Positions 18,441 to 25,500 of a stretch of 64,000 bases of DNA are shown piece after piece (the stretch's first letter is position 1; the number at the start of each line of letters is the position of its first letter). A model generated the notes under the pieces. It ran no database searches. It saw only the letters and a program-made list of their open reading frames with translations, and had not been told where the DNA came from. This DNA comes from Spirosoma arboris (GTDB lineage Bacteria > Bacteroidota > Bacteroidia > Cytophagales > Spirosomataceae). The translations under genes and the position numbers were made by a program. The stretch covers positions 124,001-188,000 of the forward strand of contig NZ_WPIN01000001.1 in the NCBI RefSeq assembly GCF_009754945.1, read 5' to 3'.

Positions 18441-18749
18441 CTACCCGTGAATAGTTACTAGCTGGCAAGCCTCTGCCACTTTATGCTTAAGCTGAACCAA
18501 GGCCTGCTCTTTTTCATCGTCACTCATAGCATCACGAAAAGCGGTATACTCGGTTGTGCTGGCCGATTTAAGAAGGTTTGCTGCATTTTCATACGTCAGG
18601 TTGTCTTCAGGCGTAGAGCTACTGAGTTGGTCAACATGCTCGCTGATTAATTTGAGCTTGTCTTTGATCAGTTCGGGACTATCAAACTTTAACGCCAATA
18701 GGGTTTGATAATCGGCTAGAATTTTTGCTTTAATCGATTGGTTTTCCAT
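18441..18749 (-). CDS. Small hypothetical protein, helical, acidic
   Basis: 102 residues, soluble, predicted almost entirely helical, with no recognised domain. Sequence pieces include KILADYQTLLALKFDSPELIKDKLKLISEH and an acidic DAMSDDEKEQAL. It is convergent with the PAS kinase gene (35-base gap). Amphipathic spacing and codon use resemble the surrounding genes, so I think it is real; its function is unknown. Confidence 0.6.
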   Translation of the reverse strand: MENQSIKAKILADYQTLLALKFDSPELIKDKLKLISEHVDQLSSSTPEDNLTYENAANLLKSASTTEYTAFRDAMSDDEKEQALVQLKHKVAEACQLVTIHG

Positions 18750-18844
18750 ACTCTAAAACAGGCTCATTCATATTGGCCTTCACTGCTCAACACACAACCC
18801 GGTCGGATTGTTGGCAATGGGTTATATCCTGTCATTTACTTTTT

Positions 18845-19672
18845 CTAATGGCTTAGGTATACTATTTTGTAAAATAGGAGCAGCCGGTAAGCCATGACCA
18901 CACCTGCAAACAACACAGTACTTAACAAGGCTGCTAAGACCGACCAACGTCTATCGACCTGATAAAACCGACTGAACGCTTTAGCCTGATAAAGACCTAC
19001 TAAAATCAGACTCAGGAGGCTCCAAATTAAATCACCGCGGGCAGCCCACTGCTCCTGACCAAATAGCCAGATAAAAGGCAGGACAATCAGAAACTGCTGT
19101 ACTAAAAAATAAAGTAAGACAAAACTCAAGAAGTGCGCTGCGAAGACCAGATGCTCAATAAATGTTCGATGAGCAGACCACATAAGCAGCGAAAAAATTA
19201 ACGCATAAACAGGAATGAGAACGATAAGATAACTCTTTGAGCTAGCTTTCATGGATGCATCGAACACGATCTGGTAAGCCGCTAGCGTTTGCCCTGATTC
19301 CTTTAGTTTATGGGCCACAGCCTCTTTAGTGCCAAAAGCAGTATAGTTATCGTAATTCAGGAAGCTGCTCAGTGGCTGATTAAACGCATTATAAGTAACA
19401 AGTAGAAAGAAGACCAGGTTAATGACCAAAAACAAACCAAGAGGTTTCATGTAGCGTACTCGACGGCCTGCTACATACTCGACGCTAAGATAACCTGGCT
19501 TAAATAGCAGTGTATTTAAGGTGCGCAATAAGGTGTGATCGGCATGGGTAAAGCTCTCAACTATTTCCTCGGCGACATGGCTGAGGGTCAAACTATGCGG
19601 ATCGAAGCGTTTTTCGCCACAGTTGGGGCAAAATTTTTCCTGATTATGATGGCCGCAGGTCTGGCAAGTCAT
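18845..19672 (-). CDS. DUF3667 family membrane protein
   Basis: 275 residues from the ATG at 19672. It opens with a zinc-ribbon (CQTCGHHN...FCPNCGEKR), a DUF3667 hallmark, followed by the conserved LLRTLNTLLFKPGYLSVEYVAGRRVRYMKPLGLFLVINLVFFLLV, and four to five hydrophobic helices. An earlier in-frame ATG at 19726 would place 18 unrelated residues before the zinc ribbon. These integral membrane proteins are common in Bacteroidota and have no known function. The gene is monocistronic here. Confidence 0.85.
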   Translation of the reverse strand: MTCQTCGHHNQEKFCPNCGEKRFDPHSLTLSHVAEEIVESFTHADHTLLRTLNTLLFKPGYLSVEYVAGRRVRYMKPLGLFLVINLVFFLLVTYNAFNQPLSSFLNYDNYTAFGTKEAVAHKLKESGQTLAAYQIVFDASMKASSKSYLIVLIPVYALIFSLLMWSAHRTFIEHLVFAAHFLSFVLLYFLVQQFLIVLPFIWLFGQEQWAARGDLIWSLLSLILVGLYQAKAFSRFYQVDRRWSVLAALLSTVLFAGVVMAYRLLLFYKIVYLSH

Positions 19673-20010
19673 GGTAAAAGAAATAGAGCTGGTAAAAAAG
19701 GAATGTTGTACGGTTGATAGACGCAATATATCTGTCTTTGTAAGCTACACAAATAGTTGCCTGAGGGCAAGTAATTTTCAATAAGCCTATATAAAAGTCT
19801 ATATTCTTTTTAACCGTAGCGACGGCCCAGCCTGATCTGTCCATTTTTGGCTAACAACGTGCATTTTCAACAGAAGTTGGAATGATATTTGTTGAAAATA
19901 TAATGCCAAATAAATCCAATTAAACAAAAAAATCGTACAGATTTCGTAGGCACATCTACAAAGAACAATCAGAATTTCATCGTTTATGTAGTCAATAAAA
20001 CTCTACCATC
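19673..20010. other. Intergenic region, AT-rich
   Basis: About 340 bases between divergent genes. It is AT-rich towards the right end. I see no ORF with convincing coding character and no strong hairpin; it should hold the promoters of the DUF3667 gene and of the 20011 gene. Confidence 0.4.
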
Positions 20011-20385
20011 ATGAACACTCAAGCAAACACCAATCTGCTCAAAGAGTACATTAAAACGCTGGTGGCTACCGAAGTAGATTTCCCTGGTATTCTGCCCCGT
20101 CAGTGGGGCAATGAGTTTAGTCGTTCTGAACTGGTGGCTATTCACTTTACCCTCAAATTTGTTCTTGAAACGGATAAACTTAAAACAGGGGCTGTTCTTT
20201 TAAGAGAATTTAAAAATGTGAACTACACTGCGATGAATTTGCACTGGTTTTTGTGTGACTTCTGGCCTGAAATTGTCCCCTTACTGACCGTTTACAATGC
20301 TACGCAGGTCAAGTATCCAAACTCAACCAAGCCCAGTTATGGAAGGGCACTGTCCGTTAGCAATAATCAGGTTTTAGCTTCCTGA
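20011..20385 (+). CDS. Hypothetical protein
   Basis: 124 residues, soluble, no signal peptide. The sequence MNTQANTNLLKEYIKTLVAT, then FPGILPRQWGNEFSRSELVAIHFTLKF, matches no family I can name. It is preceded by a long AT-rich leader and followed by a strong 18-bp hairpin, consistent with a single-gene transcript. Codon use fits the window. Confidence 0.6.
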   Translation: MNTQANTNLLKEYIKTLVATEVDFPGILPRQWGNEFSRSELVAIHFTLKFVLETDKLKTGAVLLREFKNVNYTAMNLHWFLCDFWPEIVPLLTVYNATQVKYPNSTKPSYGRALSVSNNQVLAS

Positions 20386-20475
20386 ATAGCTCGGCAATTG
20401 CCGAAGTTCCTGCTTCCTTGAGCCGAATCCACCGATTTGGATGTCGGCCTCAGGCTTATAACCAGACCAGTCTCT

Positions 20476-20522
20476 ACGGCCCATCAACTGACTCAATCGT
20501 GAAAAGTCAGTTGATGGGCCGT
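20476..20522. terminator. Strong hairpin, probable bidirectional terminator
   Basis: ACGGCCCATCAACTGACT (20476-20493) and its perfect reverse complement (20505-20522) form an 18-bp stem with an 11-nt loop. It lies between the plus-strand hypothetical gene and the convergent LytTR gene. The T tract after it is weak, but position and stability suggest transcript ends for both. Confidence 0.6.
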
Positions 20523-20574
20523 CTACGTGTGTTATTATTTCGTGAGGTTCACCTAGCTATTTCTCGTAATCAAG

Positions 20575-20958
20575 TTACTGAAAAACGAATTGCTTACGAA
20601 GTTCAACCCAGCGACGACGGGAGATGGGCAAATACACCCCAGTGAGTAAATGAACCTCTGGCTTATTTGACTTTAATTCTACTTTCTCAATAAACCGGAG
20701 GTTAACCATATAATGGCGGTGTAAACGAAGAAACCAAGCTGGCGGTAATTTAGATGCCAGCCGTTTAAGTGTGTAAGGCATCAATAGACGCCTGCCATCA
20801 GTCCAGTGTAACCAGGTGTAATTGATTTCGCCTTCCAAATACACTAAATCAACTACGTTCAACCATTGTACTCCTGTATCGTTGGTATAAACTCGAAGTG
20901 GAGGCCAAGCCAGTAAATCAGAGTCATTTTCAGGTTGATGCTTTAAATAATAGATCAT
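20575..20958 (-). CDS. LytTR-type DNA-binding protein without receiver domain
   Basis: 127 residues from the ATG at 20958; a TTG at 20982 is possible but falls inside a small hairpin. Nearly the whole protein is a LytTR domain: VVDLVYLEGEINYTWLHWTDGRRLLMPYTLKRLA, then LPPAWFLRLHRHYMVNLRFI and VHLLTGVYLPISRRRW. It lacks the receiver and any membrane helix, so it is a stand-alone LytTR regulator controlled by abundance, partner binding or a small signal. No LytS kinase is adjacent; the nearest lie 27 kb away. Confidence 0.85.
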   Translation of the reverse strand: MIYYLKHQPENDSDLLAWPPLRVYTNDTGVQWLNVVDLVYLEGEINYTWLHWTDGRRLLMPYTLKRLASKLPPAWFLRLHRHYMVNLRFIEKVELKSNKPEVHLLTGVYLPISRRRWVELRKQFVFQ

Positions 20959-20998
20959 AGAAACAATCGGCCGAGAGATCAAGTCTCTCGCAGGTGAG

Positions 20999-21036
20999 CT
21001 TAGTAATAGGGCAGGCGCCTGCTTGCTATTAATAAG
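20999..21036. repeat. Palindrome centred on GGCGCC
   Basis: A 38-base imperfect palindrome upstream of the LytTR gene, with arms around CTTAGTAATAG and CTATTAATAAG flanking CAGGCGCCTG. It could be a regulatory site for the stand-alone LytTR protein or a transcript end for the gene at 21187; nothing in the sequence decides between these. Confidence 0.4.
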
Positions 21037-21186
21037 CCATAAAGAGTGTGTGCCAATAATCGTGATCTTTACCGTGCTGGGATAGGGGAAAAACCCCCAA
21101 TTACAGACCGTCTTTTTCCCGTTTCTATCACGGTCAATTTACCCCATTAAAAACCGTTATTGGTATGATATAGGCCAATGAATTAC

Positions 21187-21393
21187 TTATTTAATCCATT
21201 GGTTAATATCCAGAATCGGGGTAAACTGGTCGAACTCCTTCACTAAATCAAGGGCTACAATCTGCTCGGCCACATGCTGGTAATGACTTGGTTTGGAGAT
21301 GCGATATGAAATGGCAAAGCCCATTAAACGTCGTCGATAGTTCAGGCTATTTTCTCCTCGTCGATTAAGAAACTGGTAGGGATGAGTTGGCAT
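21187..21393 (-). CDS. Small hypothetical protein
   Basis: 68 residues (MPTHPYQFLNRRGENSL...ILDINQWIK). No domain, signal peptide or membrane helix is recognised. It lies alone on the minus strand among other small genes. Coding character looks plausible but the support is only an open frame with ordinary composition. Confidence 0.4.
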   Translation of the reverse strand: MPTHPYQFLNRRGENSLNYRRRLMGFAISYRISKPSHYQHVAEQIVALDLVKEFDQFTPILDINQWIK

Positions 21394-21447
21394 AGGTATG
21401 GCGTAAAACTCAGCATCAGCAAAAACTAAGCCATTGCCATAACTCAG

Positions 21448-21543
21448 CTAGCGCCCCAAGATTGATAATAGTATAGTAAGCATAAATCCAAGCATCATCG
21501 CCAATCGTAGTTTAAATGATTTCTTAGACTCAACGGTAGGCAA
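21448..21543 (-). CDS. Candidate one-helix microprotein (TTG start)
   Basis: A 31-codon frame from TTG (21541-21543) to TAG (21448-21450). It would encode a Lys-rich N-terminus (PTVESKKSFKLRL) and one hydrophobic helix (AMMLGFMLTILLSILG), the same design as the other tiny membrane proteins downstream. It abuts the start of the divergent 21545 gene and needs a non-ATG start, so it is only a candidate. Confidence 0.25.
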   Translation of the reverse strand: MPTVESKKSFKLRLAMMLGFMLTILLSILGR

Positions 21544-21544
21544 T

Positions 21545-21874
21545 ATGACTATAGCGTTAACTGAAGAGATTCGGCAGCTCAATGCAAAAATCCAGCATAT
21601 GAGCAACCAGAAAGGACTGACCGAGCTGGCAAAGGCCTACGCTCAACTTCAAAAGCTAGTAGATAAGCTGCGGCAGATTGATGAGAACAACCCACACTAC
21701 CTGATAGCCTGGAATTTATTGGTTTATTACAGTAAGGCTGATTTCAGAGCTATGCAGCTATATTACGCCAACATCCGCAAAGAAAAGCCATCATCTCTGG
21801 CAGAAGCTGATTATGAACAAGCGTTTGATCGATTCAAAAGGCAGCTTGATCTGGCGATCTCTCTATTACCTTAA
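21545..21874 (+). CDS. Hypothetical helical protein
   Basis: 109 residues, soluble and almost wholly helical, with heptad-like patterning (LTEEIRQLNAKIQHM, YAQLQKLVDKLRQI) and a hydrophobic middle NPHYLIAWNLLVYY. No family is recognised. It is bounded by minus-strand small genes on both sides. Likely real from length and composition. Confidence 0.55.
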   Translation: MTIALTEEIRQLNAKIQHMSNQKGLTELAKAYAQLQKLVDKLRQIDENNPHYLIAWNLLVYYSKADFRAMQLYYANIRKEKPSSLAEADYEQAFDRFKRQLDLAISLLP

Positions 21875-21901
21875 AGGGCTGAACGCTTCAACTGAAGCGT
21901 G

Positions 21902-22177
21902 TCAACAAGTCCACTCTGAATAATAACCACCCATTTCTAGCAGGGTATATAAAGTAGCCCTTAATAAATCGGTCACTTCCCCTTCATTAAGTAAGGTAAT
22001 GGTGTTGGCTTCATCTGGATAGAGGCTAAAAAAATCGGCTATGTTGGCCGGATTCGTTAGGAGCCACTTATCGGCCAGGTAAGTTACCTTTATGCCTGTT
22101 CGTTGGCCTACCCGCTCAACTATTTTTTCAATTGATGGAGGGTAACTCTCAAAATATATTTCCCGGCAGTAAACCAT
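21902..22177 (-). CDS. Small hypothetical protein
   Basis: 91 residues (MVYCREIYFESYPPSIEKIVERVGQRTGIKV...). It has mixed alpha/beta character with no signal peptide or membrane helix. Its start is 6 bases after the stop of the 22184-22453 gene, so the two are probably one transcript. No family is recognised. Confidence 0.55.
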   Translation of the reverse strand: MVYCREIYFESYPPSIEKIVERVGQRTGIKVTYLADKWLLTNPANIADFFSLYPDEANTITLLNEGEVTDLLRATLYTLLEMGGYYSEWTC

Positions 22178-22183
22178 AACTTA

Positions 22184-22453
22184 CTACTTAGAATTAATAG
22201 AATCGTGAAACCGTAATTTGTATCGCAAATCGCTCTGTTGTGTCCTTTCGGCTACTAGAGCCATCCAAACGGCAACGACATGCAGCAGAACACCCAGGCT
22301 TACAAACCAAACTCCCTCTAAGCCGTTTTGGAGTAGCTCAATAATACCCAGAGTAATGCTGCTGAGCGCTAGAAAAAAGGAGCAGGCCGCAAGCAAGGTT
22401 ACTACAAATGGAGGTTGTTTGGCTAGCTTACTATCCATGAGAAAGTGCTGCAT
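22184..22453 (-). CDS. Small two-helix membrane protein
   Basis: 89 residues with two hydrophobic helices: FVVTLLAACSFFLALSSITLGIIELL and VWFVSLGVLLHVVAVWMALVA, and a charged C-terminal tail. A second ATG at 22438 (MDSKLAKQPP) is an equally reasonable start. It is followed after 6 bases by the 21902-22177 gene on the same strand. No family is recognised. Confidence 0.55.
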   Translation of the reverse strand: MQHFLMDSKLAKQPPFVVTLLAACSFFLALSSITLGIIELLQNGLEGVWFVSLGVLLHVVAVWMALVAERTQQSDLRYKLRFHDSINSK

Positions 22454-22848
22454 TCTTTTAGAGATAAATCGAACAGTGTGGCCGCATGAGCTAGGAGTGA
22501 GAAGAAATTTCTACCCATTCGTCAGACGCTGTGCTAACTTCTCTACTTTTTTTCGGCTGGTCAAATTGAAGAAGCGGAATCCCTGTTTTTCTCAAGCGAA
22601 TGCCCTGATTTACCTTCCGAAATCTTAGCTATTGTGCTTTGACATGAAGAACGCCTATTATAATCCGCTCAAGCAGTGCAACTAGCTTGGATCGAGGGGC
22701 AGGATTATGAATCGGATTTTATTGATGGGACTATTCGAAAATGTCTGGCTGCTAGTGAGCTGAGACAATTTACTGTATCTTATGGGATAGTCTGGAGAAG
22801 ACTTTATTGACCCATAGACGATGATAGTAGCTAAAAGAGGTTAGCCTA
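22454..22848. other. Small-gene region with remnants of coding sequence
   Basis: About 395 bases without an intact gene of normal size. On the minus strand, 22491-22595 gives a 34-residue frame with a TTG start (RKTGIPLLQFDQPKKSREV...), whose reading extends upstream without an ATG. On the plus strand, 22644-22810 looks like a frameshifted small gene, listed separately. The stretch may be decaying small-protein DNA. Confidence 0.3.
22644..22810 (+). pseudogene. Candidate frameshifted small gene
   Basis: An ATG at 22644 opens MKNAYYNPLKQ and stops at once, while a second frame from about 22664 reads AQAVQLAWIEGQDYESDF and on through FIDGTIRKCLAASELRQF to a TGA at 22808-22810. Together they would make a ~55-residue soluble protein split by one base. 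A GTG at 22676 could alternatively start a 44-residue intact protein. Support is coding character only. Confidence 0.25.
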
Positions 22849-22947
22849 TTAAAGAACGATAAGCAAGCCGGCAACAACAGCCGAGAGGACAGTCAGTGTG
22901 CAGAGTATATAATTAAGAATGACTGAATGTAGATTTTGGGTATTCAT
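22849..22947 (-). CDS. One-helix membrane microprotein (32 aa)
   Basis: An ATG frame of 32 codons: a short polar N-terminus (MNTQNLHSVILNY) and one helix (ILCTLTVLSAVVAGLLIVL) reaching the C-terminus. There is nothing else in this gap. Its length, single helix and neighbours of the same type suggest a real small membrane protein; the role is unknown. Confidence 0.45.
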   Translation of the reverse strand: MNTQNLHSVILNYILCTLTVLSAVVAGLLIVL

Positions 22948-23090
22948 GATAGATAAGCTGACAAGCTATTGAGGTACGGTTTAATCTTTAGACTGAGATT
23001 CTAGAAAGGGTCACTAAATATTTACTAAAAGGATAAATTGTAAACAAATCTCTGGGCGTATATTAGCCAATCTATAAAAGCTCTTACGCC

Positions 23091-23351
23091 ATGATCTATC
23101 TAGCAGTCTTAATCGCCTTTTGGGTGGGCTATCTGATTCACATTCTTCAACATACTCTCCAGCAGCAGCTATATCGTAATCAGGAGAAACGAATTGAACT
23201 GGCCTATGCAAAACGATTTTGTCAACTAACCGACCAGCTAGCTACTTCTCTACAACTGAATATAGAGCTTATTAACGAGAAGAGAAGGCTTCAGCGATGC
23301 TTAAGAGAACTCCAGGATCAACATGAAAGGACGCTGGCTGCTTTAAACTGA
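23091..23351 (+). CDS. Small membrane-anchored coiled-coil protein
   Basis: 86 residues. An N-terminal helix (MIYLAVLIAFWVGYLIHIL) is followed by a long amphipathic coiled coil rich in Gln, Glu and Arg (QQQLYRNQEKRIELAYAKRF, NEKRRLQRCLRELQDQHERT). The design is of a bitopic anchor with a cytoplasmic coiled coil. It sits between minus-strand one-helix microproteins, which might be partners in the membrane; that is only suggested by proximity. Confidence 0.65.
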   Translation: MIYLAVLIAFWVGYLIHILQHTLQQQLYRNQEKRIELAYAKRFCQLTDQLATSLQLNIELINEKRRLQRCLRELQDQHERTLAALN

Positions 23352-23425
23352 GTGCTTAGTTTAAGCCATATTTTTACTAAACAGGCCTAAACGCCCTATG
23401 CAGATAGTATGCCTGAAATAGCTTG

Positions 23426-23536
23426 TTAATTCCAATACCGCCATAACCATTGGGCCAATATCCACAACCCAACGGCTAGAATAGCGAATAAAAGTGTCCA
23501 CGGACCTGGATCAGGCCAGTCTGCTCGTTTTCTCAT
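23426..23536 (-). CDS. One-helix membrane microprotein (36 aa), PGxW type
   Basis: An ATG frame of 36 codons: MRKRADWPDPGPW, then one helix (TLLFAILAVGLWILAQWLW) and RYWN at the end. The PGPWTLLFAI segment resembles PGAWPLVIAI in the next microprotein, so the two look paralogous. Tryptophan residues bracket the helix as is usual at membrane interfaces. No function is known. Confidence 0.5.
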   Translation of the reverse strand: MRKRADWPDPGPWTLLFAILAVGLWILAQWLWRYWN

Positions 23537-23599
23537 GCTGTTTGGACTTGCCTCAATTTTAGGTAGTCACAAAAAGCGAGCATACGGGAATTCGCTTGC

Positions 23600-23689
23600 C
23601 TAAAAAAGCAATCGCACGCACAAATACAGCAAAACCAGACCAATGGCAATAACCAGCGGCCAGGCACCCGGTAGTAGTGATTTCTTCAT
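23600..23689 (-). CDS. One-helix membrane microprotein (29 aa), PGxW type
   Basis: An ATG frame of 29 codons: MKKSLLPGAWP followed by the helix LVIAIGLVLLYLCVRLLF, which ends the protein. It has a positive N-terminus and shares a PG[AP]W..L..AI pattern with the microprotein encoded 64 bases further left. The two are on the same strand and could be co-transcribed. Confidence 0.5.
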   Translation of the reverse strand: MKKSLLPGAWPLVIAIGLVLLYLCVRLLF

Positions 23690-23786
23690 AGATGAATCGC
23701 GCTACTAGCCTATATACGGTAGTAAATCACCTATGGATGCGAGGAGGAGAAATTTAGCTGGAATAAGTAAGTATAGCCGGGAGAAA

Positions 23787-23948
23787 TTAACAATGAAATG
23801 TTCTCTTCGCTATAACAACAGGCGGTGCTGTTGCCAATATAGCGCGTCGAATAGCTTCCTCCTGGCTTATGCCCTGTTGTGCATAAGTTTTAGCCATATC
23901 AATCACACTCTGAATAGTAGGCTGGCCTTTGTAGTTTACCTGTATCAT
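23787..23948 (-). CDS. Small hypothetical protein (53 aa)
   Basis: An ATG frame of 53 codons (MIQVNYKGQPTIQSV..., then MAKTYAQQGISQEEAIRRAI) giving an amphipathic, soluble, helix-rich protein. A longer frame on the opposite strand (from 23733) has poor composition, so the minus strand is preferred. It heads the minus-strand group of microproteins. No family is recognised. Confidence 0.45.
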   Translation of the reverse strand: MIQVNYKGQPTIQSVIDMAKTYAQQGISQEEAIRRAILATAPPVVIAKRTFHC

Positions 23949-24128
23949 TAATTATATTATAGTAAAATTGAATTTTCTTTTTAGACTAAAATATATCGTA
24001 ATAGTAACTTAAGGTTAAATTTTATTTTTGAAAATTAATTAAACGGTAGAAACTACGACGTGATTGTGCCTCTGAGGTAAACATCAACGTTAGACACCTC
24101 TGACCTATCCTATTTTGTATCTTTGAGC

Positions 24129-24389
24129 ATGAAGACAAGTAAATGGTCTAACGATTTAGCGCTTCTGAATCAAATAGCGTCTATGCTTAGGCTCGCCGAT
24201 TCGGTTTTGAAGCGAACCATTGAGCACTCCCAGGCACAGGGATATACCGAGCACCTCGAGGAGCATCGGGCGCGCCTTGCCGAAGTAGAAGAAAAGCTAA
24301 TAGAAGTCAACGAGGAGCTTCAGGGGCTTTGCCTGCTGCATGAAGCTGCTATTCTGACAGGGAATTACACTGAATCTAGGCCGGGTTGA
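24129..24389 (+). CDS. Small coiled-coil protein
   Basis: 86 residues from the ATG at 24129. It has heptad-like helices (NDLALLNQIASMLRLADSVL; HRARLAEVEEKLIEVNEELQ) and no membrane segment. A TATCTTTG word just before the ATG (24118-24125) matches the Bacteroidota -7 element TAnnTTTG, so the mRNA may be nearly leaderless, or the true start may lie further in. No family is recognised. Confidence 0.5.
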   Translation: MKTSKWSNDLALLNQIASMLRLADSVLKRTIEHSQAQGYTEHLEEHRARLAEVEEKLIEVNEELQGLCLLHEAAILTGNYTESRPG

Positions 24390-24512
24390 CGTGTGATTCT
24401 CGCGTATTGCCTTGTAGCGCAAGCAATAATTGACAGAAATTATATACATTCGCCGGATATTCTAAACCAGTTCTACTTCCCAGATTTCAGTCATTAATCT
24501 GAACCTATCACC

Positions 24513-25361
24513 ATGAGAAAATCAATCCTTACCCTCCTCATTAGTCTAGCCGCTGGTGCCATTTCTGCCACGCAGGCACAAACAGTGGAGTTAAAACCCG
24601 TATGGGAAACTGATACAACGATACGTACACCCGAATGTGTTTTGTTTGATCCGGGAAAAAACGTTTTATACGTTGCCTGTATCAATGGAGGTCCGTCGCT
24701 GGAAAACAAAGGCAGTTTTATCGCCAAATTGGGTCTGAATGGGAAGGTAATCCAATTGAAATTTACCGAAAATCTCAATTCGACTAAAGGTATGGGTATA
24801 CTGGGTGACAAATTGTATGTTACCGAAATGACTCAGGTCGCAGAAATATCACTGGCTACGGGCAAAATACTGAACCGATACCCAATTGAAGGGGCTAAAT
24901 TTCTCAACGATATTGCCGTTGATCCCCAGAAGGGTATAATTTATGTCACAGATTCGAATGACAGCAAAATTTGGTCAATCACTAAAGGGAAACCTAGTCT
25001 TGTCCTGGAAGGAGCTCCCCTCAAAGGCACCAACGGCCTTTTATTTGAAAATAATCAATTGCTGATTGGCAATGGCGACGGATCACTACTGACCCTGAAT
25101 CCTGCTACGAAGCAACTAAATACAATAGCCAAGGGTATGGGCGGTATTGATGGCATTGTTGCTTTAGGAAACAAGACATACATGGTTACGGAGTGGGGTG
25201 GAAAGATTTGGTATATACACGCAGATGGCACTCCCGAATTAAAAATGGATACCTCGAAAGAGAAAATCAATTCGGCAGACATTGGCTATAATCCAGCGAC
25301 AAAAATGCTGTTTGTCCCTACCTTTTTCCACAATACGGTAAAAGCCTATTCTCTCAAGTAA
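24513..25361 (+). CDS. Secreted SMP-30/gluconolactonase-like beta-propeller protein
   Basis: 282 residues with a signal peptide (ILTLLISLAAGAISATQA). The rest is repeated beta-propeller blades with SMP-30/NHL-like phrases: TRTPECVLFDPGKNVLYVAC-like opening, LNDIAVDPQKGIIYVTDSND, KGTNGLLFENNQLLIGNGDGS and GGIDGIVALG. Lactonases of this family use acidic and Asn ligands for a divalent metal, but I cannot confirm a full set, so it may be a non-enzymatic periplasmic propeller. A clear intrinsic terminator follows. Confidence 0.8.
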   Translation: MRKSILTLLISLAAGAISATQAQTVELKPVWETDTTIRTPECVLFDPGKNVLYVACINGGPSLENKGSFIAKLGLNGKVIQLKFTENLNSTKGMGILGDKLYVTEMTQVAEISLATGKILNRYPIEGAKFLNDIAVDPQKGIIYVTDSNDSKIWSITKGKPSLVLEGAPLKGTNGLLFENNQLLIGNGDGSLLTLNPATKQLNTIAKGMGGIDGIVALGNKTYMVTEWGGKIWYIHADGTPELKMDTSKEKINSADIGYNPATKMLFVPTFFHNTVKAYSLK

Positions 25362-25394
25362 GCCCTATTTCAGGACTACTGAATTTATTTAGAT

Positions 25395-25436
25395 AATCCC
25401 CTATTCCAAAGGCAATTATGCCTGGAATAGGGGATT
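25395..25436 (+). terminator. Rho-independent terminator
   Basis: AATCCCCTATTCCA (25395-25408) and TGGAATAGGGGATT (25423-25436) form a perfect 14-bp stem with a 14-nt loop, followed by GCTTTT. It ends the SMP-30-like gene and lies before the convergent glycosidase gene. Confidence 0.85.
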
Positions 25437-25500
25437 GCTTTTACCGGCTTATTCTGAAAACAACATAGTGTTGTCGTGATCGGTTTGGTAACACGCTCTG

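Noticed and set aside
22218..22628. A 136-codon plus-strand frame
   Set aside because: It is antisense to the two-helix membrane protein gene, is rich in Arg, Cys and Ser, and has no domain.
23733..23951. A 72-codon plus-strand frame
   Set aside because: Its composition is poor; the minus strand holds a better 53-codon frame.
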